Assembly: GCF_029626235.1 (NCBI RefSeq)
Contig: NZ_JARUBO010000005.1
Span: forward strand, 3,380,501 to 3,444,500
Length of the DNA: 64,000 bases
Reading direction: 5' to 3'
Origin: Micromonospora sp. WMMD1120
Lineage (GTDB): Bacteria; Actinomycetota; Actinomycetes; Mycobacteriales; Micromonosporaceae
How positions within the stretch are numbered: position 1 is the stretch's first letter; each line of letters starts with the position of its first letter. Below, piece after piece: positions 8,254 through 19,362 of the stretch. Under the pieces are notes generated by a model, which saw nothing but the letters and a program-made list of their open reading frames with translations, ran no database searches and was not told the DNA's origin. The position numbers and the translations under genes were made by a program.

Positions 8254-10101
8254 TTACTCGGGCACCCGGCGGTAGGCGCCGTCGCTGGCCGAGGTGGCCA
8301 TCGAGGCGTACGCCCGCAGCGCCGCCGACACCGGGCGCTGCCTGTCGGCCGGGGTGTACGGCCGGTCGCGCTTCTCCTCCGCCACCCGTCGTGCCTGCAA
8401 CTCCTCGGCGGGCACGTTCAGCTCGATCGACCGGTTGGGGATGTCGATGACGATCTCGTCACCCTCGTGGACCAGCGCGATCAGGCCACCGGAGGCGGCC
8501 TCCGGCGAGGCGTGGCCGATGGAGAGGCCGGAGGTGCCGCCGGAGAAACGGCCGTCGGTGAGCAGCGCGCAGGAGCGACCCAGCCCGCGTCCCTTGAGGA
8601 AGGACGTGGGGTAGAGCATCTCCTGCATGCCCGGCCCGCCCTTCGGGCCCTCGTACCGGATGACCACCACGTCGCCCGCCACGACCTCCTTGGCGAGGAT
8701 CGCGGTCACCGCGTCGTCCTGCGACTCGTAGACCTTGGCCGGGCCGCGGAACGTCAGGCACTCCTCGGGCACGCCCGCGGTCTTCACCACGCAGCCGTCC
8801 GGAGCCAGGTTGCCGTGCAGGATGGCCAGACCACCGTCGGCGGAGTAGGCGTGCTCGCGGTCACGGATGCAGCCGCCGGCCGCGTCGGTGTCCAACGACG
8901 ACCACCGGTTGGTGGTGGAGAACGGTTCGGTGGTGCGGACCCCGCCCGGGGCGGCGTGGAACAGCTCGACGGCCTCCGGCCTGGGGGAGCCGCCGCGCAC
9001 GTCCCAGTCGGTGAGCCACTGCGCCAGCGAGGGGGAGTGCACGGCGTGCACGTCGCGGTTGAGCTGCCCGGCCCGGTCCAGCTCGCCGAGGATCGCCGGG
9101 ATGCCGCCGGCCCGGTGCACGTCCTCCATGTGGTAGTTCGGCGAGTTCGGCGCGACCTTGGCCAGGCACGGCACCCGCCGGGAGATGGCGTCGATGTCGG
9201 CCACGCCGAAGTCCAGCTCCGCCTCACGGGCGGCGGCGAGCAGGTGCAGCACGGTGTTGGTGGAGCCGCCCATCGCCACGTCCAGGGCGACGGCGTTCTC
9301 GAAGGCGGCCCGGGAGGCGACGTTACGCGGCAGCACCGAGTCGTCGTCACCGTCGTACCACCGCTTGGCGATCTCCACGGCGGTGCGGCCGGCCTCGACG
9401 AAGAGCGACCGGCGCGCGGCGTGGGTGGCGAGCGTCGAACCGTTACCGGGCAGCGCGAGCCCGATCGCCTCGGTGAGGCAGTTCATCGAGTTGGCGGTGA
9501 ACATGCCGGAGCACGATCCGCAGGTCGGGCAGGCGGAGCGCTCGATCTCGCCGAGCTGCTCGTCGGTGACCGCCTCGTTCGAGGACGCGATCATCGCGTC
9601 GATCAGGTCGATCTTGCTGTGCACGACACCCTCGATCGCCATCGTCTTGCCGGCCTCCATCGGGCCGCCGGAGACGAAGACGGTCGGGATGTTGAGCCGC
9701 AACGCGGCCAGCAGCATCCCCGGCGTGATCTTGTCGCAGTTGGAGATGCAGACCAGGGCGTCCGCGCAGTGCGCGTTGACCATGTACTCCACGGCGTCGG
9801 CGATCAGCTCCCGGCTGGGCAGCGAGTAGAGCATGCCGCCGTGGCCCATCGCTATGCCGTCGTCCACGGCGATGGTGTTGAACTCCCGGCCCACCCCGCC
9901 GGCCTCGGCGACCGCCTCGGCCACCAGGCCACCCATGTCCTTGAGATGGACGTGACCGGGCACGAACTGGGTGAAACTGTTGGCGATGGCGACGATCGGC
10001 TTACCGAAATCGTCGTCGGTCATCCCGGTGGCCCGCCAGAGGGCCCGGGCGCCGGCCATCGTCCGACCGTGTGTGGAAGTCCTCGACCGCAGCTCAGGCA
10101 T
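8254..10101 (-). CDS. ilvD: dihydroxy-acid dehydratase
   Basis: 615-residue enzyme that dehydrates 2,3-dihydroxy-isovalerate and 2,3-dihydroxy-3-methylvalerate to the 2-oxo acids, the third common step of valine, leucine and isoleucine synthesis. Family motifs include [17 protein letters not shown] near the start, [10 protein letters not shown] and the cluster-binding [18 protein letters not shown]. Length matches the classical long form. ATG at 10101 fits the family start; another ATG 12 bases upstream is possible. It is divergent from the GGDEF-EAL gene and close to, but not co-transcribed with, ilvBNC. Confidence 0.96.
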   Translation of the reverse strand: MPELRSRTSTHGRTMAGARALWRATGMTDDDFGKPIVAIANSFTQFVPGHVHLKDMGGLVAEAVAEAGGVGREFNTIAVDDGIAMGHGGMLYSLPSRELIADAVEYMVNAHCADALVCISNCDKITPGMLLAALRLNIPTVFVSGGPMEAGKTMAIEGVVHSKIDLIDAMIASSNEAVTDEQLGEIERSACPTCGSCSGMFTANSMNCLTEAIGLALPGNGSTLATHAARRSLFVEAGRTAVEIAKRWYDGDDDSVLPRNVASRAAFENAVALDVAMGGSTNTVLHLLAAAREAELDFGVADIDAISRRVPCLAKVAPNSPNYHMEDVHRAGGIPAILGELDRAGQLNRDVHAVHSPSLAQWLTDWDVRGGSPRPEAVELFHAAPGGVRTTEPFSTTNRWSSLDTDAAGGCIRDREHAYSADGGLAILHGNLAPDGCVVKTAGVPEECLTFRGPAKVYESQDDAVTAILAKEVVAGDVVVIRYEGPKGGPGMQEMLYPTSFLKGRGLGRSCALLTDGRFSGGTSGLSIGHASPEAASGGLIALVHEGDEIVIDIPNRSIELNVPAEELQARRVAEEKRDRPYTPADRQRPVSAALRAYASMATSASDGAYRRVPE

Positions 10102-10212
10102 GCGTACCAGCATGACACCGCAAACCCGTCAGCCCACCCCGGTAGGCCCTGTGTCCCAACAGATGCACACTCAGCCCCCCATGACGAGCACGCATCCGGC
10201 ACTCTTGGAGGC

Positions 10213-12585
10213 GTGCATTTTCCACCGGGCATGGTCGCTGTCGCGGCGCTCAGCGGGCTCGTCGCCGCCGTGGCCAGCGGGCTGTTGACCGTCGTCGCCC
10301 GGCGGCGCACCGGGCCGCGCCGACCGGCGTACCTGCTGCTCGCGGCGGCGTCCGGGGTCGCCCTGCTCAGCCTCCTGCTCGGGGTCCTCGCCGCGCTCAG
10401 CGCGAGCGACCACTGGGCCCACGAGCAGGGTCCACGCACGGGCTGGGCGACGCTGGTGGCGATCGGCACCGCGCTGAGCGGCCTTGCCTTCGCGGCCGGC
10501 CTGCTCCGGCTGCCCGGGGTGGTCTCCACCGCGGCGGGCACCGCCCGGCTCGCGCTGGACGGGTTGGTCATGGCGGCGGCGCTGTGGTTCGTCGGCTGGG
10601 TGCTCTTCTCCGAGCCGACCCGACTGCTCGGCGCCGCCACCCCGATGGCCTGCCCGGCGATCCTGGTCGCCACGGTGAGCGCCGCGCTCGGCGCCGGGCT
10701 CGCCGTGATCATCGTCTTCCGGGCCGCCATCCCCCGGCGACGGCTCGCCGCGCTCGGCGTCGGCATCAGCGCGGTGAGCTGCGGCGGGCTCGGCCTCAGC
10801 GCGGGGCTCTGCCAGGCCGGGCCGACAATGGCCCTCGCCGGCGCGGCGGTGCTCGGCGGCGGCCTGTTGACCGTCGCGCTCGCTGTCCACCAGGCCGACC
10901 GGCCGGGGCAGATCGACCTGGACGTGGTTGGTCGCGACGGCGAGTACGCGATCGCCCCGATGCTGGCGATGGCCGCCTCGGCGATGTACCACCTCGCCCA
11001 GGACGGTCGGTTCACCGCGGCCGGCATCGTGGCCGGGAGCGTGGAGGGCTTCGCCCTGGTCGCGCGGCAATACCTCACGCTGCGCGACGTCCGGGGGTAC
11101 GCGGGTCGCCTGGCCGAGCGGGAGGCGCACTTCCGTGAGCTGGCGCACACCGACCCGCTGACGTCGCTCGCCAACCGGCGGGGCCTGCTCCGGGCGCTGC
11201 ACCGCAACGCCGCCGACCACAACCCGTGCGTACTGCTCGGTCTCGACCTGGACGGCTTCAAGAACGTCAACGACATGCGCGGCCACGACGTGGGTGACGC
11301 CGTGCTGGCCGAGGTGGGGCGACGGCTGCGCGGCAACCTGCGCCCCGGCGACGTGGCCGCCCGGCTGGGCGGCGACGAGTTCGCCGTCCTCATGCAGGGC
11401 CGGTCGACCGAGGCGGACCGGGTGGCCGAACGGCTGCTCGGGGTGCTCAACCGGCCGTACGACCAGCCGGACGGCGCGGTCTTCCTGTCGGTGAGCATCG
11501 GTGTGGCCGGCTGGACCGACGAGCCGGACGTGGAGTTGCTGCTGCGCCACGCCGACCTGGCGCTGCGCTACGCCAAGCAGCGCGGCAAGAACCGGATCGA
11601 GCGTTACGACGCCACGTACGACCAGTTGCTGCGCCGGCGCACGACAGTGGAGCACGAGTTGCGCGGGGCCATCGACCGCGACGAGCTGCGCCTGGCGTTC
11701 CAGCCGGTGGCGTCGCTGCCGTCGGTGCGGCCGGTCGGCGCCGAGGCGCTGCTCCGCTGGCACCACCCCGAGCTGGGCAACGTCCGCCCGGACGAGTTCA
11801 TCCCGCTCGCCGAGGAGTGCGGCATGATCGCGCCGCTCGGCGCCTGGGTGCTGCACCAGGCCTGCTACCAGCTCTCCCGCTGGCTGGCGGACGGGCACGA
11901 CGTCTGGGTGTCGGTCAACGTCTCCCCGCGCGAGCTGCACGCCCCGGAGTACGTGGTCCAGGTCGCCGAGGCGCTGCGCGCGCACCACGTGCCGCCGCAG
12001 CGGTTGGTGCTCGAGGTCACCGAGCACGCGGTCGCCACCGACCTGGACGAGCTGATCCGGCGGCTGACCGCGCTGCGGCTGACCGGCGTCCGCATCGCCC
12101 TCGACGACTTCGGCGCGGGTTACTCGTCGCTGGGGCAGCTGCGCCGGCTGCCGATCGACATTCTCAAGATCGACCACAGTCTGGTCGCCGAGCACGAGCC
12201 GGTCCGCCCCGTCGGCCAGGACGGTCCGGCGTTCGCGCCGATGGTCGACATCGTGATGCGACTGGGTCACCAGCTGGGCCTGGAGGTGATCGCCGAGGGG
12301 GTGACCAACCCGACCGAGCTGGCCGCGGTGGTGGCCGCGGGCTGCCGGTTCGGCCAGGGCGCGCTCTTCGGCTGGGGGGTGCCGGCCGAGCACCTGGAGG
12401 CGATGCTGGAGGCGGCCACGTCGCCAGGCGCGCGACCCGCGTCGGTGCCCGCCCAGCGCCGATCCTCGGGTGGGTCCGGGCAGGTCACAACCCCCGCCGA
12501 TGGCGCGTCGCAGCCCGACGCGCCGTCGGCCGTTAACCAACATGTGGGATCAGTTGACTCATCGCGTGAGATGCGTCAGGCTTAG
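10213..12585 (+). CDS. membrane GGDEF-EAL c-di-GMP enzyme
   Basis: 790-residue protein: about 300 residues of hydrophobic helices, a GGDEF domain with an intact signature (residues 386-390) and an EAL domain with all main motifs (EAL at 511-513, DDFGAGYSSL, LKIDHS, IAEGV). It may make and degrade c-di-GMP. GTG at 10213 lies 7 bases after a -10-like CACTCT, so the transcript may be leaderless; the GGAGG just before it is too close to serve this start. An ATG at 10231 is an alternative. The ilvB leader promoter overlaps its last codons. Confidence 0.9.
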   Translation: MHFPPGMVAVAALSGLVAAVASGLLTVVARRRTGPRRPAYLLLAAASGVALLSLLLGVLAALSASDHWAHEQGPRTGWATLVAIGTALSGLAFAAGLLRLPGVVSTAAGTARLALDGLVMAAALWFVGWVLFSEPTRLLGAATPMACPAILVATVSAALGAGLAVIIVFRAAIPRRRLAALGVGISAVSCGGLGLSAGLCQAGPTMALAGAAVLGGGLLTVALAVHQADRPGQIDLDVVGRDGEYAIAPMLAMAASAMYHLAQDGRFTAAGIVAGSVEGFALVARQYLTLRDVRGYAGRLAEREAHFRELAHTDPLTSLANRRGLLRALHRNAADHNPCVLLGLDLDGFKNVNDMRGHDVGDAVLAEVGRRLRGNLRPGDVAARLGGDEFAVLMQGRSTEADRVAERLLGVLNRPYDQPDGAVFLSVSIGVAGWTDEPDVELLLRHADLALRYAKQRGKNRIERYDATYDQLLRRRTTVEHELRGAIDRDELRLAFQPVASLPSVRPVGAEALLRWHHPELGNVRPDEFIPLAEECGMIAPLGAWVLHQACYQLSRWLADGHDVWVSVNVSPRELHAPEYVVQVAEALRAHHVPPQRLVLEVTEHAVATDLDELIRRLTALRLTGVRIALDDFGAGYSSLGQLRRLPIDILKIDHSLVAEHEPVRPVGQDGPAFAPMVDIVMRLGHQLGLEVIAEGVTNPTELAAVVAAGCRFGQGALFGWGVPAEHLEAMLEAATSPGARPASVPAQRRSSGGSGQVTTPADGASQPDAPSAVNQHVGSVDSSREMRQA
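12554..12582 (+). promoter_or_regulatory. promoter of the ilvB leader
   Basis: TTGACT (12554-12559), 17-base spacer, CAGGCT (12577-12582). Transcription would start at about 12589-12590, on the first base of the leader-peptide ATG. The promoter sits inside the end of the upstream gene. Confidence 0.6.
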
Positions 12586-12589
12586 CCCC

Positions 12590-12625
12590 ATGTCGTCGTA
12601 CCGGTCGCTGCGAGTACTTACCTGA
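12590..12625 (+). CDS. ilvB leader peptide
   Basis: 11-codon ORF, MSSYRSLRVLT, ending 149 bases before ilvB. It contains Leu7, Val9 and Leu10, with GTA and CTT codons that are uncommon in this GC-rich genome, followed by a hairpin and a terminator, the classical arrangement of peptide-leader attenuation. Leaders of this type before ilvB are known in actinobacteria. Its ATG coincides with the predicted transcription start, so translation would be leaderless. Inferred: ribosome stalling on scarce Leu/Val-tRNA would let transcription continue into ilvB. Confidence 0.6.
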   Translation: MSSYRSLRVLT

Positions 12626-12653
12626 GCGCACTCTCCCTCACCGAGAGTGCGCT
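12625..12653 (+). other. leader hairpin 1
   Basis: Perfect 11-bp stem (12625-12635 with 12643-12653) and a 7-base loop, beginning on the last base of the leader stop codon. Probable pause or 1:2 hairpin of the attenuator. Confidence 0.6.
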
Positions 12654-12684
12654 GGCCCCGTGCATCTGCACGAGGGCCGTTTTT
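12654..12684 (+). terminator. ilvB attenuator terminator
   Basis: GGCCC-CGTGC pairs with GCACG-GGGCC (one bulged A), loop ATCT, followed by five T. It lies 90 bases upstream of ilvB, in the leader. Confidence 0.75.
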
Positions 12685-12774
12685 ATTGCCATCGGAATCT
12701 GGCGAGGTGGGCCCCGCCCGCGTCGCACCGCTTGATCAGCTAACAGCCACTCCAGCCGAAGGCCAGAAACCGTC

Positions 12775-14658
12775 ATGACGAGACCCACGCCCGAGACCCT
12801 CGCCCACACCGTCCGCCGGGCCCGCGCGGCCGCCGATCCGGCCGTCGACGCCGATCCGGCAGCCGCGCGCACCCCGGCCACCCCGGCCGTTTCGGCGGTA
12901 CGGCCCTCCGCTCCGGCCCAGGTCTCCGGGGCCGGCTCGCTCGTGCGGTCGCTCGAGGCGCTCGACGTCGACGTCGTCTTCGGTATTCCGGGCGGCGCGA
13001 TCCTGCCGGCGTACGACCCGCTCTACGACTCGTCGCTGCGGCACATCCTGGTCCGTCACGAGCAGGGCGCGGGGCACGCCGCGACCGGATACGCGCAGGC
13101 CACCGGCAAGGTCGGCGTCTGCATGGCCACCTCCGGGCCGGGCGCGACGAACCTGGTCACCCCGATCGCCGACGCGTACATGGACTCGGTGGCGCTGGTG
13201 GCGATCACCGGGCAGGTGGCCCGCCCGCTGATCGGCACCGACGCCTTCCAGGAGGCCGACATCCAGGGCATCACTCTGCCGATCACCAAGCACAACTTCC
13301 TCGTGCAGAACGCCGAGGAGATCCCCCGGGTGCTGGCCGAGGCGTTTCACCTGGCCAGCAGCGGGCGCCCCGGCCCGGTGCTGGTCGACATCCCCAAGGA
13401 CGTGCTCCAGGCGTCGACCACCTTCACCTGGCCGCCGACCCTCGACCTGCCCGGCTACCGGCCGACCCTGCACCCGCACGGCAAGCAGATCCGGGAGGCG
13501 GCGCGGCTGATGGCCGGCGCCCGCCGTCCGGTGCTGTACGTCGGCGGTGGGGTGCTCAAGGCGGGCGCGACCGACGGGCTGCGCCGGCTGGCCGAGTTGA
13601 CCGGCATCCCGGTCGTCACCACGCTGATGGCGCTCGGCGCTTTCCCCGACTCGCACGATCAGCACCTGGGCATGCCCGGGATGCACGGCACCGTCGCCGC
13701 GGTCTACGGCCTGCAGAAGGCGGATCTGATCGTCGCCCTCGGCGCGCGCTTCGACGACCGGGTCACCGGTCGGCTGGACTCCTTCGCTCCGGACGCGAGC
13801 GTGGTGCACGCGGACATCGACCCGGCCGAGATCGGCAAGAACCGGCACGTGGACGTGCCGATCGTGGGGGACGCCAAGCACGTCATCGACGAGCTGATCA
13901 CCGCGGTGACCGCCGAGCGGGCGGCGGGACGCACCGCCGACCTCGGCGACTGGTGGACGCAGTTGAACGACCTGCGCACCCGCTACCCACTGGGGTACGA
14001 CGAGCCGGCCGACGGGACGCTGTCCCCGCAGTACGTCATCAAGCGCCTCGGTGAGATCGCCGGCCCGGACGCGATCTTCGTGGCCGGGGTGGGTCAGCAC
14101 CAGATGTGGGCGTCCCAGTTCATCTCCTACGACAAGCCGTACACCTGGCTCAACTCCGGCGGTCTCGGCACGATGGGCTACGCGGTGCCGGCGGCGATGG
14201 GCGCGAAGGTCGGCAAGCCGGACACGGTGGTCTGGGCGGTGGACGGGGACGGATGCTTCCAGATGACCAACCAGGAGCTGGCCACCTGCGCGCTGGAGGG
14301 CATCCCGGTCAAGATCGCCGTCATCAACAACGGCAACCTCGGCATGGTCCGGCAGTGGCAGACGCTGTTCTACAACGAGCGGTACTCGAACACCGAGCTG
14401 GGCACGCACAAACACCGCATCCCGGACTTCGTCAAGCTCGCCGAGGCGCTGGGCTGCGTCGGGCTGCGGTGCGAGAACGCTGACGACGTGGACAAGACCA
14501 TCGCCGCCGCCATGGAGATCAACGACGCCCCCGTCGTGATCGACTTCGTGGTCGGCAAGGACGCGATGGTCTGGCCGATGGTCGCCGCCGGCACCAGCAA
14601 CGACGAGATCATGTTCGCCCGGGGCGTCCGCCCGGTCTTCGACGAGGATGACATCTAG
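12775..14658 (+). CDS. ilvB: acetolactate synthase large subunit
   Basis: 627-residue ThDP enzyme that joins pyruvate to a second pyruvate or to 2-oxobutyrate, the first common step of branched-chain amino acid synthesis. Visible are the catalytic Glu E96 (RHEQGAGH), the FAD-binding middle region and the ThDP motif from GDGCFQM to NNGNLGMV. About 45 extra N-terminal residues rich in Ala, Pro and Thr precede the conserved core ([11 protein letters not shown]), as is common in actinobacteria. It is followed by three 59-base repeats and ilvN. Probably controlled by the leader attenuator. Confidence 0.97.
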   Translation: MTRPTPETLAHTVRRARAAADPAVDADPAAARTPATPAVSAVRPSAPAQVSGAGSLVRSLEALDVDVVFGIPGGAILPAYDPLYDSSLRHILVRHEQGAGHAATGYAQATGKVGVCMATSGPGATNLVTPIADAYMDSVALVAITGQVARPLIGTDAFQEADIQGITLPITKHNFLVQNAEEIPRVLAEAFHLASSGRPGPVLVDIPKDVLQASTTFTWPPTLDLPGYRPTLHPHGKQIREAARLMAGARRPVLYVGGGVLKAGATDGLRRLAELTGIPVVTTLMALGAFPDSHDQHLGMPGMHGTVAAVYGLQKADLIVALGARFDDRVTGRLDSFAPDASVVHADIDPAEIGKNRHVDVPIVGDAKHVIDELITAVTAERAAGRTADLGDWWTQLNDLRTRYPLGYDEPADGTLSPQYVIKRLGEIAGPDAIFVAGVGQHQMWASQFISYDKPYTWLNSGGLGTMGYAVPAAMGAKVGKPDTVVWAVDGDGCFQMTNQELATCALEGIPVKIAVINNGNLGMVRQWQTLFYNERYSNTELGTHKHRIPDFVKLAEALGCVGLRCENADDVDKTIAAAMEINDAPVVIDFVVGKDAMVWPMVAAGTSNDEIMFARGVRPVFDEDDI

Positions 14659-14660
14659 TC

Positions 14661-14723
14661 ATGACCGAATGCACCGAGCGCAGCGAGGGCCATGAGGGCA
14701 TGACAAAGGAGACGCCGTCATGA
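14661..14723 (+). CDS. micro-ORF 1 in the ilvB-ilvN repeat
   Basis: 20-codon ORF beginning MTECTERSEG, two bases after the ilvB stop. Its TGA overlaps the next ATG as ATGA. Translation is a hypothesis from the reading frame and AAAGGAG spacing; I recognise no function. Confidence 0.35.
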   Translation: MTECTERSEGHEGMTKETPS

Positions 14724-14782
14724 CCGAGTGCACCGAGCGCAGCGAGGGCCATGAGGGCATGACAAAGGAGACGCCGTCATGA
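14720..14782 (+). CDS. micro-ORF 2 in the ilvB-ilvN repeat
   Basis: Encodes the same 20 residues as micro-ORF 1 and overlaps both neighbours by ATGA. AAAGGAG in copy 1 precedes its ATG at a workable distance. Confidence 0.35.
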   Translation: MTECTERSEGHEGMTKETPS

Positions 14783-14834
14783 CCGAGTGCACCGAGCGCA
14801 GCGAGGGCCATGAGGGCATGACAAAGGAGACGCA

Positions 14835-14838
<4 letters not shown>
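14779..14838 (+). CDS. micro-ORF 3 in the ilvB-ilvN repeat
   Basis: 19-codon version ending in ACG CAG TGA; the stop overlaps the GTG start of ilvN as GTGA, so the chain of overlaps runs unbroken into ilvN. Confidence 0.35.
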
Positions 14839-16456
<1,618 letters not shown>

Positions 16457-16900
16457 CCACCCGAAAACCACATCCCGCGGCCCCCCGGTCGCGCGCTCTC
16501 CCCAGCGCGCGCCCGGGGCCCCGCCCTCCCCGCCCCCCCGCCCCGCCCTCCCCGCCCTCCCCGCCCCCCCGCCCCGGCCCGCCAACCCCTCGCCGATCTT
16601 GCACTTTCGGATGGCGATTTGTGGGGGTTGGCCCCTTACGTCGCAGCAGAAACTGCAAGATCGCGGGGTGGGGGGTGGGGTGCTGCGCGTTTCGGGGTGG
16701 TGAACTGTCGATGTCCGCCGGCCGGCGACGCGTGTGAGGGCACTCACCCCGCAGACCGGAACACGCCGGCCAGCGTGCCCCCTACGATCGCGGGTAGGTG
16801 CGCAGCCCGGCACCTGACGGCCACGGCACGGAGCAGCGCAGGGCGCAGTGCGGCGTCCCACCGCCCCGGCCGATCGCATACACGACCTCTACGAGGACCG
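16457..16900. other. ilvC-serA intergenic region
   Basis: 444 bases with no credible gene. The first 130 bases are C-rich low complexity (CCGCCCTCCC-type), followed by palindrome A and a G-rich tract. A TACGAT hexamer (16783-16788) is a possible serA -10 without a clear -35. Confidence 0.7.
16594..16663. repeat. intergenic palindrome A (GATCTTGCACTT type)
   Basis: 15-base arms (16594-16608 and 16649-16663) match at 14 of 15 positions; the outer ten bases, CGATCTTGCA/TGCAAGATCG, pair perfectly. Loop of 40 bases, C-rich to the left and G-rich to the right. Same family as 25983 and 55296. Confidence 0.85.
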
Positions 16901-18499
16901 ATGAATCCTGTCGTACTGATCGCCGAAGAACTCGCCCCCGCCGCCATCGAGGTGCTCGCCCACGACTTCGACGTCCGTCACGTTGACGGCACCGACCGTC
17001 CGGCTCTGCTCTCGGCGCTCTCCGAGGCCGACGCCGTCATCGTGCGCAGCGCGACCCAGATCGACGCCGAGGCGGTCGCCGCCGCGCCGCGACTGAAGGT
17101 GGTCGCGCGGGCGGGCGTCGGGCTGGACAACGTCGAGGTGCCGGCTGCCACCGCGCGGGGCGTCATGGTCGTCAACGCGCCCACCTCCAACATCGTCTCC
17201 GCCGCCGAGCAGGCCGTCGCGCTGCTGCTGGCCGTCGCCCGCAACACCGCGAGCGCCAGCGCCGCGCTCAAGGCGGGGGAGTGGAAGCGGTCGAAGTACA
17301 CGGGCGTCGAGGTGCAGGGCAAGACCGTGGGCGTGGTCGGGCTCGGCCGCATCGGGGTCCTGTTCGCCCAGCGCATCGCCGCGTTCGGCACCCGGCTGAT
17401 CGCGTACGACCCCTACATCCAGCCGGCCCGCGCCGCGCAGCTCGGCGTACGCCTGGTCGGGCTGGACGAGCTGCTGCGCGAGAGCGACTTCATCTCGATC
17501 CACCTGCCCAAGACCCCGGAGACCGTCGGTCTGATCGGGGAGAAGGAGCTGGCGCTCGTCAAGCCGGGCGTGCGCATCGTCAACGCCGCCCGCGGCGGGC
17601 TGGTCGACGAGCAGGCGCTCGCGGATGCCATCGCCGAGGGGCGGGTCGCCGGGGCCGGCGTCGACGTGTACAGCAAGGAGCCGTGCACCTCGTCGCCGCT
17701 GTTCGCCTTCGACAACGTGGTGGCCACCCCGCACCTGGGCGCGTCAACGCACGAGGCACAGGACAAGGCCGGTCTGGCCGTGGCCCGGAGCGTCAAGCTG
17801 GCGTTGCAGGGCGAGTTCGTTCCGGACGCGGTGAACGTGCAGGCCGGCGGCGTGGTCGCCGAGGACGTCCGGCCGCTGCTGCCGCTCGCGGAGAAGCTCG
17901 GTCGGGCGTTCACCGCGGTCGCCGGCGGGGTCGCCGCCAGCGTCACCGTCGAGGTCCGGGGCGAGATCGTCAGCCACGACGTCTCGGTGCTCAAGCTCGC
18001 CGCCACCAAGGGCCTGTTCAGCTCCGTCGTCGAGGACCAGGTCACCTACGTCAACGCCCCACATCTGGCCGCCGAGCGTGGCGTCGAGGTCACCCTCGCG
18101 ACGCTGGCCGAGACCGCCGAGCAGTCCACCCTGGTGACGGTGCGTGGCGCGCTGCCGGACGGCCGGACGGTGAGCGTCTCCGGCACCGTCACCCACTCCG
18201 GAGCGCGGGACGTCATCAAGCTGACCGAGGTGGACGGCTTCGACGTGGAGATCGGCGCGGAGGGCATCCTGCTGTTCCTGCGCTACGTCGACCGGCCCGG
18301 TGTGGTCGGCACCGTCGGAACCCTGCTCGGCGAGGCGGGCATCAACATCGCCGCCATGCAGGTGGCGCGGCGGGAGGCGGGCGGCGAGACGTTGATGACG
18401 CTCACCGTCGACCAGGCGCTCGGCGCGGACCTGCTCACCTCGGCCGCCGAGTCGATCGGCGCCACCTCCGCCAGCGCGGCGGACCTGCGCGACGAGTAG
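16901..18499 (+). CDS. serA: D-3-phosphoglycerate dehydrogenase
   Basis: 532-residue enzyme that oxidises 3-phosphoglycerate, the first step of serine synthesis. Order: substrate lobe, Rossmann domain (GLGRIG), catalytic Arg (NAARGG), Glu (DVYSKEP) and His (TPHLGAST), an intervening ASB domain, and a C-terminal ACT domain (YVDRPGVVGTVGTLL) that usually gives serine feedback. This is the long actinobacterial type. ATG at 16901 has GAGGA 4 bases upstream. Confidence 0.96.
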   Translation: MNPVVLIAEELAPAAIEVLAHDFDVRHVDGTDRPALLSALSEADAVIVRSATQIDAEAVAAAPRLKVVARAGVGLDNVEVPAATARGVMVVNAPTSNIVSAAEQAVALLLAVARNTASASAALKAGEWKRSKYTGVEVQGKTVGVVGLGRIGVLFAQRIAAFGTRLIAYDPYIQPARAAQLGVRLVGLDELLRESDFISIHLPKTPETVGLIGEKELALVKPGVRIVNAARGGLVDEQALADAIAEGRVAGAGVDVYSKEPCTSSPLFAFDNVVATPHLGASTHEAQDKAGLAVARSVKLALQGEFVPDAVNVQAGGVVAEDVRPLLPLAEKLGRAFTAVAGGVAASVTVEVRGEIVSHDVSVLKLAATKGLFSSVVEDQVTYVNAPHLAAERGVEVTLATLAETAEQSTLVTVRGALPDGRTVSVSGTVTHSGARDVIKLTEVDGFDVEIGAEGILLFLRYVDRPGVVGTVGTLLGEAGINIAAMQVARREAGGETLMTLTVDQALGADLLTSAAESIGATSASAADLRDE

Positions 18500-18513
18500 T
18501 CGACGGCACGCGT

Positions 18514-18547
18514 CACGGGGGCCCGGCGAAACCGCTGGGCCCCTGTG
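18514..18547. terminator. serA terminator, bidirectional
   Basis: CACGGGGGCCC pairs with GGGCCCCTGTG (one G-T pair) across a 12-base loop, between convergent genes. Confidence 0.65.
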
Positions 18548-18573
18548 TCGTGTCCGGGCTGGGCTGCCCCTGG

Positions 18574-18930
18574 TCAGCCGGGCATCCGGGCCGGCGGCGG
18601 GTAGACCGATCCGTCCTGCGGGTCGAAGAGCATCAGCCCGTGCTCGCCCGCCAGCCGCTCGATGTCCAGCAGCACCTGGTCCGCGCAGGTCGGATGCAGC
18701 TTCAGCTCGACGTGGTCGTGGGCCGCGTGCAGGGGCGCCACCGCCCACGGGGTGTCCGGGCCGGGGTGACGGTCCGGATAGGAGGCGGTGATCGCCCGGT
18801 AGAAGCTGACCACCCGCGGGTCGGGGTAACGGTCCACGTGCCGACCCTGCCGGCAACCGTCGACCGCTGTCCGCACATCCTCGGGCGTCGCCCCGTCCTC
18901 AAGGGCCCACACGCTCAGATCGAAACTCAC
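18574..18930 (-). CDS. conserved hypothetical protein
   Basis: 118 residues beginning MSFDLSVWAL, with no signal peptide or membrane helix. Trp, His and Pro are conserved-looking in YPDRHPG and HVELKLHP. It resembles a small actinobacterial family of unknown function that I recall only by this opening. Convergent with serA across a terminator. Confidence 0.65.
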   Translation of the reverse strand: MSFDLSVWALEDGATPEDVRTAVDGCRQGRHVDRYPDPRVVSFYRAITASYPDRHPGPDTPWAVAPLHAAHDHVELKLHPTCADQVLLDIERLAGEHGLMLFDPQDGSVYPPPARMPG

Positions 18931-19362
18931 GGCGGATAGCGTGCCATCCGCCGTTCACCATGTCGAAACTGCCTCGCCGCCGGTGCCGCCGATTCCCGCG
19001 GTCGGGGTGACGAAGGTCCGCTGTGGAGACTGTTGCGTCGAGTTGCGTCGATTCGCTAGCGTACGCACTGCGGTCACTGGCCGAGTTCGAGGCGCCGGCC
19101 CGTCTTCGGGTGGCGCGGTCGACGTCCGGCCCGACCGGTCCGCACCCCTCGATTGTGCGAGCCACGCACACTCGTCGCTGACCGGCCCCCACGGTCGTTG
19201 CCGAGACTGTGGGGGCCGATCGCAGGCCCGACCGGCCGACCACCACCGGCAATGACCGCCGTGCCAGCGGCACTGGCAACGGCCGGCTCACCAGCGGCGG
19301 GCGGCCGAGGCGCGAATCGGGCCGGAGCGCCGCGGGGAGGCGGGCTCGGTGCGGCGACGTCC
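18931..19362. other. intergenic region without a gene
   Basis: 432 bases. Short ORFs here lack ribosome-binding sites and family features. It contains TTGCGT (19033-19038), an 18-base spacer and TAGCGT (19057-19062), a possible plus-strand promoter with no gene behind it, and a GTTGCGTCGA-type direct repeat at 19032-19051. Confidence 0.5.

Noticed and set aside
8467..10212. Plus-strand extension of the GGDEF-EAL frame over ilvD
   Set aside because: Antisense to ilvD and without family sequence; the true start is near 10213.
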